Assembly (NCBI GenBank): GCA_021604585.1
Contig: BQJG01000027.1
Location: 1 to 44,208 of the forward strand
Source: Hyphococcus sp.
GTDB lineage: Bacteria; Pseudomonadota; Alphaproteobacteria; Caulobacterales; Parvularculaceae
Direction: 5' to 3'
Length of the DNA: 44,208 bases
Part shown: piece after piece, positions 16,244-24,057 of the stretch
How positions within the stretch are numbered: position 1 is the stretch's first letter
Layout of the letters: each line of letters opens with the position of its first letter
The notes under the pieces: model-generated
Told to the model about the DNA's origin: nothing
Seen by the model: only the letters and a program-made list of their open reading frames with translations
Database searches by the model: none
Translations under genes and position numbers: made by a program

Positions 16244-16717
16244 TTACGCGTCTCTCTTGTTCTTGGAATTCATCGCGGCGACGTCGAGTTTGACCGGAGA
16301 TTGAGCTTCATGCGGATGATCCGGCCCAGCATAAACGCGCAAATTTGTCATCTGCGTGCGGGCGAGTGGTGAATCTTTCGGCAACATCCGTTCAACGGCC
16401 TTAGTAAGCACGCGCTCTGGATGTGCGCCGCCCATCAGCTTTTCCATGGTGCGGTCTTTGATGCCGCCCGGAAAACCGGTGTGCCAGTAGAATTTCTTTT
16501 TCGCCATCTTGGCGCCAGTCAGCACGACCTTATCGGCGTTGACGACGATGACATTATCGCCGCAATCAACATGCGGCGTGTAGGCTGGCTTGTGCTTGCC
16601 GCGAAGGCGCGTGGCGATAATCGAAGCAAGGCGGCCAACAACGAGGCCCTCACCGTCGATCAGGATCCATTTCTTCTGCGCGTCCGCTTCCGCCGTTTTC
16701 ATGGCGTAGGTTTTCAT
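16244..16717 (-). CDS. rplM: 50S ribosomal protein L13
   Basis: L13 of 157 residues. The conserved blocks are KKWILIDGEGLVVGRLASIIATRLRGK, YTPHVDCGDNVIVVNADKV, KKFYWHTGFPGGIKDRT and HPERVLTKAVERMLPK. The closing LRVYAGPDHPHEAQSP is also characteristic. The start at 16717 (MKTYAMKTAE) is chosen for its AGGA eight bases upstream; the next ATG at 16702 lacks a comparable site. Like S9 it assembles early in ribosome formation and is co-transcribed with rpsI. Confidence 0.97.
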   Translation of the reverse strand: MKTYAMKTAEADAQKKWILIDGEGLVVGRLASIIATRLRGKHKPAYTPHVDCGDNVIVVNADKVVLTGAKMAKKKFYWHTGFPGGIKDRTMEKLMGGAHPERVLTKAVERMLPKDSPLARTQMTNLRVYAGPDHPHEAQSPVKLDVAAMNSKNKRDA

Positions 16718-16800
16718 GGGATATGTCCTGCGGGTCTTGAGGTGGTAAAAACTGGTAAGCAGGACCAATCCGGGGGACAGGCTCCGCTCGTGAAGCGGCG

Positions 16801-16829
16801 CAGGTACAGGCCCGGCACGTTTGCGTCAA
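16801..16829 (-). promoter_or_regulatory. Probable sigma-70 type promoter of rplM-rpsI
   Basis: On the minus strand TTGACG (16829-16824) is followed after 17 bases by TACCTG (16806-16801). Transcription would start about 80 bases before the rplM ATG. The -35 is near consensus while the -10 is poor, as is common in alphaproteobacteria. Confidence 0.45.
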
Positions 16830-16908
16830 CACCTTTGCAAGAAAATCATATAAAACAGGGCATTATTTATGTGGTATTTTTATACCGCCTTATATCAGGC
16901 GAGCCCGT

Positions 16909-16940
16909 AAACGAAAAACGGCCCCACGGGCAGGGGCCGT
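16909..16940 (-). terminator. Intrinsic terminator of the VPLPA-CTERM gene
   Basis: On the minus strand ACGGCCCC and GGGGCCGT (16940-16933 and 16925-16918) form a perfect 8-bp stem with a 7-base loop, followed by TTTTTCGTTT. It lies 24 bases past the stop of the gene at 16965, so it closes that transcript and shields the rplM promoter. Confidence 0.85.
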
Positions 16941-16964
16941 TATCCCGGGTCAAAGAATTGAATA

Positions 16965-17669
16965 TTATGTGGTTTTGCGTCTGCGCGAGGCAAAGCCAAG
17001 CCCGCCGAGACCCGCCAGAAGCAGCGGCAGCGCGGCTGGCAGCGGCGCCTCGTTCAGCACGCCGAATTGAGCGATAACAAAACCGGCGTCAGGCGTAACC
17101 GCGCGGAATTCAAACACCGTTCCCGTGAAAATGTCAGTCAACAGGTCAACCGCTGTAATGGTGGCCAAGTACATCCCGTCAATCCAGAGTTCAAAATCGC
17201 CGCAAGGCCCTTCTGTGAGCGTTCCCCTGGAACAATCCTGATCATCGCCCGCATTGAATTCAATGTTGGTCAACGAAACAGGCCCGGCGAAAACAAACTC
17301 GATCGCTTCAAGCGAGTTGAACTGCGTCTGGTCATTTTGAATGTCGTTTTCGGAGAACGCCCCGAGACCGGAGTTTTCAGGAGTAATGTCTTGTATCAAA
17401 AGGGTCGCCGCACGCTCGGCATACGTATCATCCGTATATTGATAAGCCCGACTCGTGAACAGCACGCCATCTTTTGAGTAGGTAAAACCAAGCGAGTCGT
17501 CCGCCGTGCAGAGGTCGATATTGGCTGTGCCGCAGTCTGTGGCGACATTGCCGGTTGGCATATCCAAAAACGCGCCGCCAGACTTGAATATGAAAGTCGC
17601 CGCTTGAGCAGGCGCCATCAGCAATCCAGCGGTCAAAATCACCGCTGCCAGACTCCTAAGAATCGACAT
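16965..17669 (-). CDS. Exported protein with VPLPA-CTERM sorting signal
   Basis: A 234-residue secreted protein. A signal peptide (SILRSLAAVILTAGLLMAPAQA, ending near residue 23) leads into a beta-rich, cysteine-containing domain (CGTANIDLC, DCSRGTLTEGPC) with no family I can name. The C-terminus APLPAALPLLLAGLGGLGF followed by ASRRRK is a textbook VPLPA-type PEP-CTERM tail: short motif, membrane segment, basic end. Such proteins are cut and handled by an exosortase and usually end up in exopolysaccharide or on the cell surface; no exosortase gene lies in this window. The start at 17669 has GGGAGG five bases upstream; an earlier in-frame codon at 17699 is less likely. The gene has its own terminator. 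Confidence 0.85.
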   Translation of the reverse strand: MSILRSLAAVILTAGLLMAPAQAATFIFKSGGAFLDMPTGNVATDCGTANIDLCTADDSLGFTYSKDGVLFTSRAYQYTDDTYAERAATLLIQDITPENSGLGAFSENDIQNDQTQFNSLEAIEFVFAGPVSLTNIEFNAGDDQDCSRGTLTEGPCGDFELWIDGMYLATITAVDLLTDIFTGTVFEFRAVTPDAGFVIAQFGVLNEAPLPAALPLLLAGLGGLGFASRRRKTT

Positions 17670-17953
17670 GTTACCTCCCCATTTTAAGGCGCAGGCCATC
17701 GGAAAACAGGCGTTTTCAATCGCCGCCCGAAGGGGCGCCCTTGCCGTAACCGTTATTTTCGCGGGTCAGTTTGCTTGGCCACGAAAGGTAGATTCCGGCA
17801 AGCTTTGAAGAATATCTTCCGATTCGCGATTCTATGAAATGAATTCGGCCTCGCCGAATGCGCCGGTTCACCTCACATTTGACCGTAAGCGGCTATAGCC
17901 GCACTATCGGCCGGGGCGCTAAAAGCAATGTCGTAAAACACGTAGGAGCTACT

Positions 17954-18538
17954 ATGCGATTAGCGATTCTTCTGGCTTTTTTGTTCGCCTGCTCGTCCAG
18001 CCAGGCTCATGACATTCCGGCGCAGCCTACTCCCTTACCGGCGGCGTCTGCCTCCACAGCCGCACCCCAATGGTATCTTGACGATATAGAGTTCCTGACC
18101 CGTGAGGGCGGCCGCTGGGTCACGTCAAATGCGGACTATCAAGGCGAAAACGAACCCATGGAAGCCTACGTGCTCGAATGGAAAAAAGGCTACGCCAATT
18201 CCATGACGGGCCGGCTCTACGGCATGGTGAACGGCGAACCCACGGGCGACTTCTGGCAATTCCGCCAATACTGGCATCCCGGTCTTGGCGCTGCCCAACT
18301 CCAGCAATTCGGCTCTGGCGGCGCTGTTGGTCTTGGCGGGATGTGGCAAGAGGGCGGCGTCAATAAAACCAAACAGACATTTTTCGCGCCAGATGGCGGC
18401 GTCTCCGAGCAAGGTCACGAAGCGCACAATCCGGACGCCGATACCCATGTCACGACCAGCTTTGACATTGACGGCGAGGAATGGAAAACCCGCCGGACAT
18501 ATACCTGGAAGCGCGACAAGAGTGCGTCCGGCCAATAA
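17954..18538 (+). CDS. Exported protein of unknown function
   Basis: A 194-residue protein with a clear signal sequence (MRLAILLAFLFACSSSQAHD; cleavage near residue 18). The cysteine at 13 followed by serines could instead be read as a weak lipobox. The mature part holds WYLDDIEFLTREGGRWVTSN, WKKGYANSMTGRLYGM and a C-terminal FDIDGEEWKTRRTYTWKR, which suggests a small lipocalin- or DUF1579-like beta barrel, but I do not recognise a family. GGAG five bases before the ATG fixes the start. It is 35 bases upstream of the next gene on the same strand, so the two probably form an operon. Confidence 0.78.
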   Translation: MRLAILLAFLFACSSSQAHDIPAQPTPLPAASASTAAPQWYLDDIEFLTREGGRWVTSNADYQGENEPMEAYVLEWKKGYANSMTGRLYGMVNGEPTGDFWQFRQYWHPGLGAAQLQQFGSGGAVGLGGMWQEGGVNKTKQTFFAPDGGVSEQGHEAHNPDADTHVTTSFDIDGEEWKTRRTYTWKRDKSASGQ

Positions 18539-18573
18539 ACACTACCTTAGCTAATCACGATACGGAGTATAGA

Positions 18574-19701
18574 ATGCGCCTTTCCGCTTTTGCCTTGAGC
18601 TGTCTGATCGCCGCGGCCGCGTGCGAGCGCAACGCCGACGTTACAGCGCCAGAACCGGCAGCGGATATGGTTGTCGCAGAAGCGCCAGCCAGCGACGAAC
18701 TCCCCGGCCTGCCAGCGGTGGCGACTGGCATCGCATTTTGGGATCATCCAACCTTGTCATTTAACAGCACGATGATCGTTGCGACGCCCAACGCGATTGT
18801 TTCCTACAGCATGGAAGACGGCAATGAGATTGCGCGCATAGACGGATTCAACGCAGCCGGCGTGGCGACCAGCTATCTCGGCTTTGGATCCTCAGCCGCC
18901 GGGTTTATCGCCTTTTTCGACACAGACGAAAACGAGATCAAATTTTACGGAATCGACAATAACTCCCGCGCATTCTTGCCGCTCGATTCGGGCCCCGTCA
19001 TTCGCGGCGCCGTGCGAGGCTTCTGTCTTGGTCGCGGCGCAGATGCGCCCGCCCCTTCTCTTTTTGTGGTGCAAAAAGGCGTCGTGCAGGTGTTTAATCT
19101 CGCCGCGTCCGCCAGCGGCGTCAGCGTTGAAAGTGAAGCAGCCATTAATACGCCGGACAATCTCGTCAGCTGCGCTGTCGGCGTCGACGGCGCCCTTTAC
19201 GCCGCAAGCGACAATGGAAAGCTTTACAAGGTAACTGGCGGCGACTCATTCGCCTCCCCCTTCGCCAGCACGTTAGCGGGCGCCGGCGGCGTGTTGGGCA
19301 TTGTCATTTCTGCGAGTGAAGACGATCCGGCTGTCATAAGCAGCGATCTTGTGGTTGCGGACACGTCAACTGGCGTCGTGCAATTTTTCGACGGCGCGAA
19401 TGGCGCGTCGCTCGGGGCGGTGAGGATTACGGCGACGGACGACCTTCCCGGCGTAGAGAAAGCGGATGTATTTGGCGTTACCGGCGGCAATCTCGGCGGG
19501 CTTTATCGCAATGGCGTTGCCGCATTCGGCATCGCTGATGGCGCTGACGGTCCAGTCATCCGTCTCGCCCCCACCAGCAGCTTGAAAAATGCGCTGCAGC
19601 TTCCCGTAGGAGAACCCGTTTCACCTCGCGGTGAAGCGCCGGCCGAAAAAAGCGACACGTTGATCATTCCGATTGAATTGCACACGGGCGAACCGGAATA
19701 A
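18574..19701 (+). CDS. Probable lipoprotein with phytase-like beta-propeller
   Basis: A 375-residue exported protein. The N-terminus MRLSAFALSCLIAAAACERN has a hydrophobic core with a cysteine at 17, a plausible lipoprotein site. A repeated propeller pattern follows. ATGIAFWDHPTLSFNSTMIVAT, VSYSMEDGNEIARIDG, and FIAFFDTDENEIKFYGID resemble blades of beta-propeller phytases (3-phytase family), which normally read PAVWVHP and NNVDV. The catalytic calcium-binding residues cannot be matched with confidence, so enzymatic activity is unproven. GGAG six bases before the ATG fixes the start. It is co-directional with the gene at 17954 and converges on ctaA with only three bases between stops. Confidence 0.72.
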   Translation: MRLSAFALSCLIAAAACERNADVTAPEPAADMVVAEAPASDELPGLPAVATGIAFWDHPTLSFNSTMIVATPNAIVSYSMEDGNEIARIDGFNAAGVATSYLGFGSSAAGFIAFFDTDENEIKFYGIDNNSRAFLPLDSGPVIRGAVRGFCLGRGADAPAPSLFVVQKGVVQVFNLAASASGVSVESEAAINTPDNLVSCAVGVDGALYAASDNGKLYKVTGGDSFASPFASTLAGAGGVLGIVISASEDDPAVISSDLVVADTSTGVVQFFDGANGASLGAVRITATDDLPGVEKADVFGVTGGNLGGLYRNGVAAFGIADGADGPVIRLAPTSSLKNALQLPVGEPVSPRGEAPAEKSDTLIIPIELHTGEPE

Positions 19702-19704
19702 GGT

Positions 19705-20736
19705 CTATCCGCGCGCGCTGTGCGCGGCGTAGAGCGCCGAAGCAAACACGATAAGAGCGCCAGCCTGATGCGCGAGGCCGAGCGCGATTGGCGTTGCAGC
19801 GAGCACCGTCCAGACGCCGAGTAGGATTTGACATCCGATGGCCGCGAGGACCAGGCGGGCGGGCCGTTCAAGCGCATGTTTGCGCGCGGCGAGATAAAAC
19901 CAGACAGCGCCGCCAGCCAGCAGATAAGCGCCCAGGCGGTGATTGAACTGAACCGCCGCCATCGTCTCAAACAGATCATTGAGGCTGGCGGCGCCGTGAA
20001 AATATCCGTCCGGGAATATCTTGCCATCCATCAGCGGCCAGGTGTTGAACGTCCGCCCCGCACGCAATCCCGCCACGAAAGCGCCAAGGATCATTTGCGC
20101 AAACACGCCGAAGGCCAGCGCCGTTGCGGCAAGGCGCAACTTGCGCGGCGCCGATAGGCGGCGAACAGGCCATAGATCGAGCGCCAGCCAGAACATTGCG
20201 CCAAATAGCAACACCGCAAGCGACAAATGCGCGGCGAGCCGGTACTGGCTCACATCAACACGGTCGGCGAGACCGGAAGACACCATCCACCAGCCGAGCG
20301 CGCCCTGCATGCCGCCAAGCACAAACAAGCCGCCAAGTTTCAGCGATAGCCCGCGCATCAGTTGTTTCGTTGCGGCGAAAAACAGCAGCGGCAACAAAAA
20401 CGCGAATCCGAGTCCCCGTCCAAGCAAACGATGGCCCCATTCCCACCAGTAGATCCGTTTGAACTCCGCGAGGCTCATGCCGAAATTCACTTCGGAATAT
20501 TCCGGAATGGTTTTGTACTTCTCGAACTCGGAGAGCCAGTCCGCTTCACTGAGCGGCGGAATGGCGCCAGTGACCGGCCGCCACTCGGTAATCGAAAGCC
20601 CGGAATCGGTCAGCCGCGTCGCGCCGCCGACAATCACCATGGCCGCAATCAGACCGCACATCACCAAAAGCCAAATCGCGATCGGCCGCGCCGAGCGCAG
20701 AGACGGGGCAGGCAGTGCTGGCTTGATCGAACTCAT
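19705..20736 (-). CDS. ctaA: Heme A synthase, CtaA/COX15 type
   Basis: Inner-membrane enzyme that oxidises the C8 methyl of heme O to give heme A for cytochrome oxidase. The 343-residue protein has eight membrane segments and the conserved blocks VIVGGATRLTDSGLSITEWRPVTGAIPPL, YWWEWGHRLLGRGLG, and GALGWWMVSSGL. Further blocks are SQYRLAAHLSLA, VAGLRAGRTFNTWPLMDG and FNHRLGAYLL; histidines in EWGHR, RLAAHL, FNHRL and GLAHQAGA are the expected heme ligands. This is the COX15-like (type 2) form usual in alphaproteobacteria. No oxidase subunit genes are adjacent. Confidence 0.96.
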   Translation of the reverse strand: MSSIKPALPAPSLRSARPIAIWLLVMCGLIAAMVIVGGATRLTDSGLSITEWRPVTGAIPPLSEADWLSEFEKYKTIPEYSEVNFGMSLAEFKRIYWWEWGHRLLGRGLGFAFLLPLLFFAATKQLMRGLSLKLGGLFVLGGMQGALGWWMVSSGLADRVDVSQYRLAAHLSLAVLLFGAMFWLALDLWPVRRLSAPRKLRLAATALAFGVFAQMILGAFVAGLRAGRTFNTWPLMDGKIFPDGYFHGAASLNDLFETMAAVQFNHRLGAYLLAGGAVWFYLAARKHALERPARLVLAAIGCQILLGVWTVLAATPIALGLAHQAGALIVFASALYAAHSARG

Positions 20737-20808
20737 GCCCGTCCTTTAGGGTATTTGCGCCAATCCCGCCCGCGACCCCGCGTCGCGCCTGCACGGAATG
20801 ACGCTAAT

Positions 20809-21030
20809 ATGCGCCCTCGTCTCAAAAAACTGATTGGTTTTGCCGCCTTTTTGCCGGTGCTGATCCTTTATTTTTTCGCCGCCGCTGCGCTGGGCGACCT
20901 TGTCCCCAATCACCAGCTTCTGAAGGCGGGATACTTTCTGATTGCCGGGATCGCCTGGGCCTTTCCGGCCCGTTACGCCATGATGTGGATGGAGGCCGAA
21001 CCCGCTAAAAAGCCCGGCTCTGAGGGTTAA
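20809..21030 (+). CDS. DUF2842 family small membrane protein
   Basis: A 73-residue protein with two membrane segments (residues about 8-28 and 40-56): KKLIGFAAFLPVLILYFFAA, then AGYFLIAGIAWAFPARYAMMWM. The RLKKLIG start, the AxALGDLVPN turn and GIAWAFPARYAM match DUF2842, a family I associate with alphaproteobacteria, of unknown function. It starts 72 bases from the divergent ctaA gene. A link to respiratory complexes would be speculation. The next start upstream in this frame lies inside ctaA and is not used. Confidence 0.8.
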   Translation: MRPRLKKLIGFAAFLPVLILYFFAAAALGDLVPNHQLLKAGYFLIAGIAWAFPARYAMMWMEAEPAKKPGSEG

Positions 21031-21117
21031 CCCGCCGAAAACCTTAATCTGGCAAGGCCGTTGCAAGTCTCGTTTCAAACCAACCGTCAAAGATGACCGT
21101 GGCAAAATGAGACTTCG

Positions 21118-21657
21118 ATGAGCGCCTTCGACAGCAAACAGCGGACATACCGTCACCGCAACGAGATCAACGTGTTGCTGACCTTGTCCTCCGGGCAGCA
21201 ACCTGTTGCGGCGACAGTCTTCACAAGTCTTGGCGAAAGAGCGTCGGATCTGATGAATGATTGCCGCGCTTTCATTCCGGTCAGGTTGAAGTCCGGCGAA
21301 ACGATGATCGTCGCAAAAACACAAATCGCATCGGTCATCGAGGCGCAGGCTACGCGCGACAGCGACGGACGGTCCAAAATTCACGGTGAAAATTTCTCCG
21401 CTGAAGAGAAACTCGAAGACAAATCCTCAAACACATTTGATGCATATGCCATGCTGCGGATCAAACCGACCGCGACAAACGAAGAAATCCGCACTGCCTA
21501 TAAAGCGCGTATGAAAGCCGTGCACCCAGATACGTTTGCTTCACTTGGTCTTGATGAAGAAATTTCAAAAGCCGCTGTGCTCGCCACTCAGAAGGTGAAC
21601 TTCGCCTATCAAAAGATCATGCGTGAACGCGGCGCCCAAGCTGACGTAAAAGCCTAA
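21118..21657 (+). CDS. J-domain protein with N-terminal accessory domain
   Basis: A 179-residue co-chaperone. The C-terminal J domain spans about residues 107-172: FDAYAMLRIKPTATNEEIRTAYKA, the HPD signature in AVHPDTF (136-138), and a closing helix KVNFAYQKIM. The N-terminal 75 residues (EINVLLTLSSGQQPVAATVFTS, FIPVRLKSGETMIVAKTQI) form a compact beta-rich unit I do not recognise. With the J domain at the C-terminus it is neither DnaJ nor CbpA; it should stimulate DnaK on a client selected by the N-terminal part. It follows DUF2842 with an 87-base gap. Confidence 0.83.
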   Translation: MSAFDSKQRTYRHRNEINVLLTLSSGQQPVAATVFTSLGERASDLMNDCRAFIPVRLKSGETMIVAKTQIASVIEAQATRDSDGRSKIHGENFSAEEKLEDKSSNTFDAYAMLRIKPTATNEEIRTAYKARMKAVHPDTFASLGLDEEISKAAVLATQKVNFAYQKIMRERGAQADVKA

Positions 21658-21697
21658 CTGGCCAGACTAGCCTTCCAAAGCCGTATTAATCCGCGAA

Positions 21698-22201
21698 CTA
21701 ATCAGCCTGACAATTATACTGGTTCCACGCTGGTTGCTGCGAGCAATAGGGTTGCGGATCCTGACTTTGCGACGTCACGTAAGCGCCAAGCGCCGCAAGC
21801 AATAATCCAATCGCGATTAAAATGAGCATGGGCGCCGGCAGATGCGGTCCGTGCGCCAAAACGCCATTTGACTTTTTCTCATCTTCGTCATCGTCTTCGT
21901 CGTCATCTTCTTCAACTTCGAGCACAACGCGCGAAAAGCGTGTGTGCGCGTTGTTTTCATCCGGAAATACATGAAGTGCATCCGGCTTGGATTTTGCGGC
22001 GGGTTCATCGGCCGGGTCGATAAAATTCGGGACGGCCATATCCGGCGCTGCGAAGGTAACGCCTGAACCAGCCTTTCCATTCTGCGGGCGCGCTGGCGGG
22101 CGCGAATGAGCGCTCGCACCGTCAAAACTGGCGGTATCGGTCTTCCCAAATCCGGATCGATTATCGGACGGAACGCCGTCCGGCAGGCTTCCCTTGGTCA
22201 T
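21698..22201 (-). CDS. Hypothetical acidic protein with C-terminal membrane anchor
   Basis: A 167-residue protein without a recognisable family. Residues 1-75 are polar and look disordered (rich in Pro, Asp, Ser). Residues 97-110 are an almost pure acidic run ending in two lysines. One membrane segment follows (about 123-142, PAPMLILIAIGLLLAALGAY), then a short tail with two cysteines (YCSQQ, YNCQ). If the tail is periplasmic, the acidic part faces the cytoplasm. The ATG at 22201 is the first good start; reading from 22276 would add basic residues of doubtful coding character. Convergent with the J-domain gene. Confidence 0.65.
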   Translation of the reverse strand: MTKGSLPDGVPSDNRSGFGKTDTASFDGASAHSRPPARPQNGKAGSGVTFAAPDMAVPNFIDPADEPAAKSKPDALHVFPDENNAHTRFSRVVLEVEEDDDEDDDEDEKKSNGVLAHGPHLPAPMLILIAIGLLLAALGAYVTSQSQDPQPYCSQQPAWNQYNCQAD

Positions 22202-22350
22202 TACGCACCCCACCGTTACCCGCCGGACCATAACACGCAAACACCCATTTCGCGCAACAACCGCGCAAAACCTCACGGCGTATATGGAAATGTTTGATCT
22301 GTAGGGTTTTTCCGCCGCACTGGAGCGGAGCCATCGGCCAAAGAGACGGA

Positions 22351-22947
22351 TTAAGCGAAAAACCGCATAATCGCGTCAGGGCGCATCAATATGGTCAGCA
22401 CGACCCCAGCCGCCGCACCCGCAAGATGCGCCTCATGGGCCGTCCGCCCGCCGAACCTGCCGATCATGTTGGCGGAAATGACAATGTAAAATACGCCGAA
22501 TAGAATCGCCGGAATATCGATCGGAACAAACATGAAGCGCATGCCCGCCAGCGGATAAAAAACGCAAAAAGACAAAAGCGCGCCCGACACGCCGTCCGAA
22601 GCGCCAAGCGATGTGTAATCAAGATTTTTCCGATTGACGTAGAAAGACACAATGCCACTGGCGAGCACCGCACCGAAATAGACGACGAGAAAACCATCCG
22701 TTCCCAATATTCGTTCGACCGCCGGGCCGAAGTAAAACAGCGTCATCATGTTGAACAGGAGGTGGAAATAATCCCCGTGCAAGAAAGATGATGTAAAAAC
22801 GCGATAGTGCTGCTTGTGCTTGACGATCGCGCCGACATTGAAAGCAAAGCCGCCAACAAACCCCCGATCAAAAGAAAGGCCGTATATGCTGGCGATCAAA
22901 TTTGCGATGATCAGTGCGTAGGTCGCCGGAGCGCCAGGGATTTCCAT
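22351..22947 (-). CDS. Rhomboid-family intramembrane serine protease
   Basis: A 198-residue six-helix rhomboid. The catalytic serine is S121 in GASDGVSGALLSF and the catalytic histidine is H174 in HEAHLAGAAAG (HxxGxxxG). The oxyanion-region motif HGDYFHLLFNM (HxxxN) sits in the second helix as expected, and FTSSFLHGDYFH is typical. All active-site parts are present, so an active protease that cuts membrane proteins within the bilayer is likely. It lies 23 bases downstream of bolA on the same strand and is probably co-transcribed with it. Confidence 0.9.
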   Translation of the reverse strand: MEIPGAPATYALIIANLIASIYGLSFDRGFVGGFAFNVGAIVKHKQHYRVFTSSFLHGDYFHLLFNMMTLFYFGPAVERILGTDGFLVVYFGAVLASGIVSFYVNRKNLDYTSLGASDGVSGALLSFCVFYPLAGMRFMFVPIDIPAILFGVFYIVISANMIGRFGGRTAHEAHLAGAAAGVVLTILMRPDAIMRFFA

Positions 22948-22970
22948 TCAGAACGTTTCCTTGAATTGGC

Positions 22971-23264
22971 TCAGGCTTGTGACGCGGCTTCGGCTGGAGT
23001 CAGCGTTTTCATCGCCAGCGCATGAATGGGCCCGGCCAGCTCTTCTTTGAGAATGCCGTTAACGAGCCTTTGCCGCGCGACGCGTGACAATCCCTCAAAA
23101 GCGGAGGCGACAATGAACACACGGAAATGCGATTGCCCGCCTTCACGGGCGCCGGCATGACCTTCATGCAAGTGCGACTCGTCCGTGACGTTGAGCGATT
23201 CCGGCGTCAACGCTTTCGACAATTTTAGATGAATCGATTCTGAAACCCGCATGTCCCCAGACAT
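22971..23264 (-). CDS. bolA: BolA family protein
   Basis: A 97-residue BolA. The family core is seen in LNVTDESHLHEGHAG, SHFRVFIVASAFEGLSRVARQRLVNGIL and GPIHALAMKTLTP. The conserved histidine region (HxHFR-like SHFRV and the final IHAL) can bind an iron-sulfur cluster together with a monothiol glutaredoxin, which is not encoded here. It is divergent from a J-domain gene and leads the rhomboid gene. The start at 23264 is the longest plausible one; an ATG at 23252 is possible. Confidence 0.9.
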   Translation of the reverse strand: MSGDMRVSESIHLKLSKALTPESLNVTDESHLHEGHAGAREGGQSHFRVFIVASAFEGLSRVARQRLVNGILKEELAGPIHALAMKTLTPAEAASQA

Positions 23265-23324
23265 GCCATAACAGCCACATTCGTCAAGATTGTGTCAAGC
23301 GGCAACTGTCATCATATTGGGGCC

Positions 23325-23963
23325 ATGGTAGAGAAAAATTACAAACCCCGCCTCGGCTTCGACATTCGCGTGAAGCCGCCGGGCCGGCAAACGAAAAAGA
23401 CAGCCGTTTGGGCCGATCCGGGCGACCAAACCTGCGCCGCCCCTGATTGCGACGGCAAGGCGGCCTGCAGCCTGCCCAAGAGCCCGCGCGAACCGCGCGA
23501 ACGGATCTGGCTATGCCTCGAACATGCCCGTCAGCATAATAAGAGCTGGAACTATTTTGAGGGCCTCTCGGAAGAAGAGTCTTTGAAGGTCCGCCAGCAA
23601 AGTCAGTATGGCGACCGGCCAACTTGGTCCATGGGTAAAAATGACCGCGCCCGCGCTGCTGCTAATGCGCGTGGTCCAGCCGACATGGAAGATGCGTTTG
23701 GCCTGGTCGCGAAGGATGCCAAAATCCAAACCGAAACCCGCGGTCATCATCGCGGCGGCAAGCGCCTGACCAAGTTACAGGTGAATGCGTTCGACACGAT
23801 GGCCCTGCCTTATGAGGCGCCGTCCGGCGACATCCGCCGGCGCTATGCGGAACTCGTCCGCCGCTTCCACCCGGATTCCAATGGCGGCGATCGCAGCGCT
23901 GAGCAGCAGCTAAGCGATGTGGTCAAAGCGCACTCCATCATGAAAAAAGGCGGGTTTGTTTAA
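23325..23963 (+). CDS. J-domain protein with cysteine-rich N-terminal domain
   Basis: A 212-residue protein whose C-terminal J domain (about 155-208) has the HPD signature in RFHPDSNGGDRS (182-184). The preceding helix is IRRRYAELVRR. The N-terminal part contains C37, C42, C48, C64 and H67 (TCAAPDCDGKAAC, WLCLEH), a possible zinc site, followed by HNKSWNYFEGLSEEE. From general knowledge this type of gene often sits just upstream of cobS in alphaproteobacteria, which is nearly the case here: a sugE gene lies in between. The role is probably to bring DnaK to a specific client, possibly connected to the chelatase, but this is unproven. Confidence 0.82.
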   Translation: MVEKNYKPRLGFDIRVKPPGRQTKKTAVWADPGDQTCAAPDCDGKAACSLPKSPREPRERIWLCLEHARQHNKSWNYFEGLSEEESLKVRQQSQYGDRPTWSMGKNDRARAAANARGPADMEDAFGLVAKDAKIQTETRGHHRGGKRLTKLQVNAFDTMALPYEAPSGDIRRRYAELVRRFHPDSNGGDRSAEQQLSDVVKAHSIMKKGGFV

Positions 23964-24019
23964 ACTGCCTTGAGCAGACCAAGCGAGGCCACGTCCTCCC
24001 CCAGCAATGGGCGTGAAGT

Positions 24020-24033
24020 CCGGGACGGCCCGG
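24020..24033 (+). promoter_or_regulatory. ACGG-loop hairpin before sugE, candidate half of a guanidine-II riboswitch
   Basis: CCGGG (24020-24024), loop ACGG, CCCGG (24029-24033) is exactly the type of hairpin, a GC stem with an ACGR tetraloop, that occurs in tandem in the guanidine-II (mini-ykkC) riboswitch. It ends 24 bases before the GTG of a sugE/Gdx guanidinium exporter, and GGAGG follows at 24043. The second hairpin is not clean: GAGG...CCTC at 23985-23998 holds CCACGT, not a closed ACGR loop. Hence only moderate support. Confidence 0.45.
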
Positions 24034-24057
24034 CTCTTTTAACGGAGGGCCCGGCCC

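Noticed and set aside
22293..22336. Terminator after the rhomboid gene
   Set aside because: A short CCGC/GCGG hairpin exists, but the neighbouring run is on the wrong side for minus-strand termination.
23985..23998. First hairpin of a guanidine-II riboswitch
   Set aside because: The stem is only four base pairs and the loop is CCACGT instead of a closed ACGR, so I count only the second hairpin as supported.
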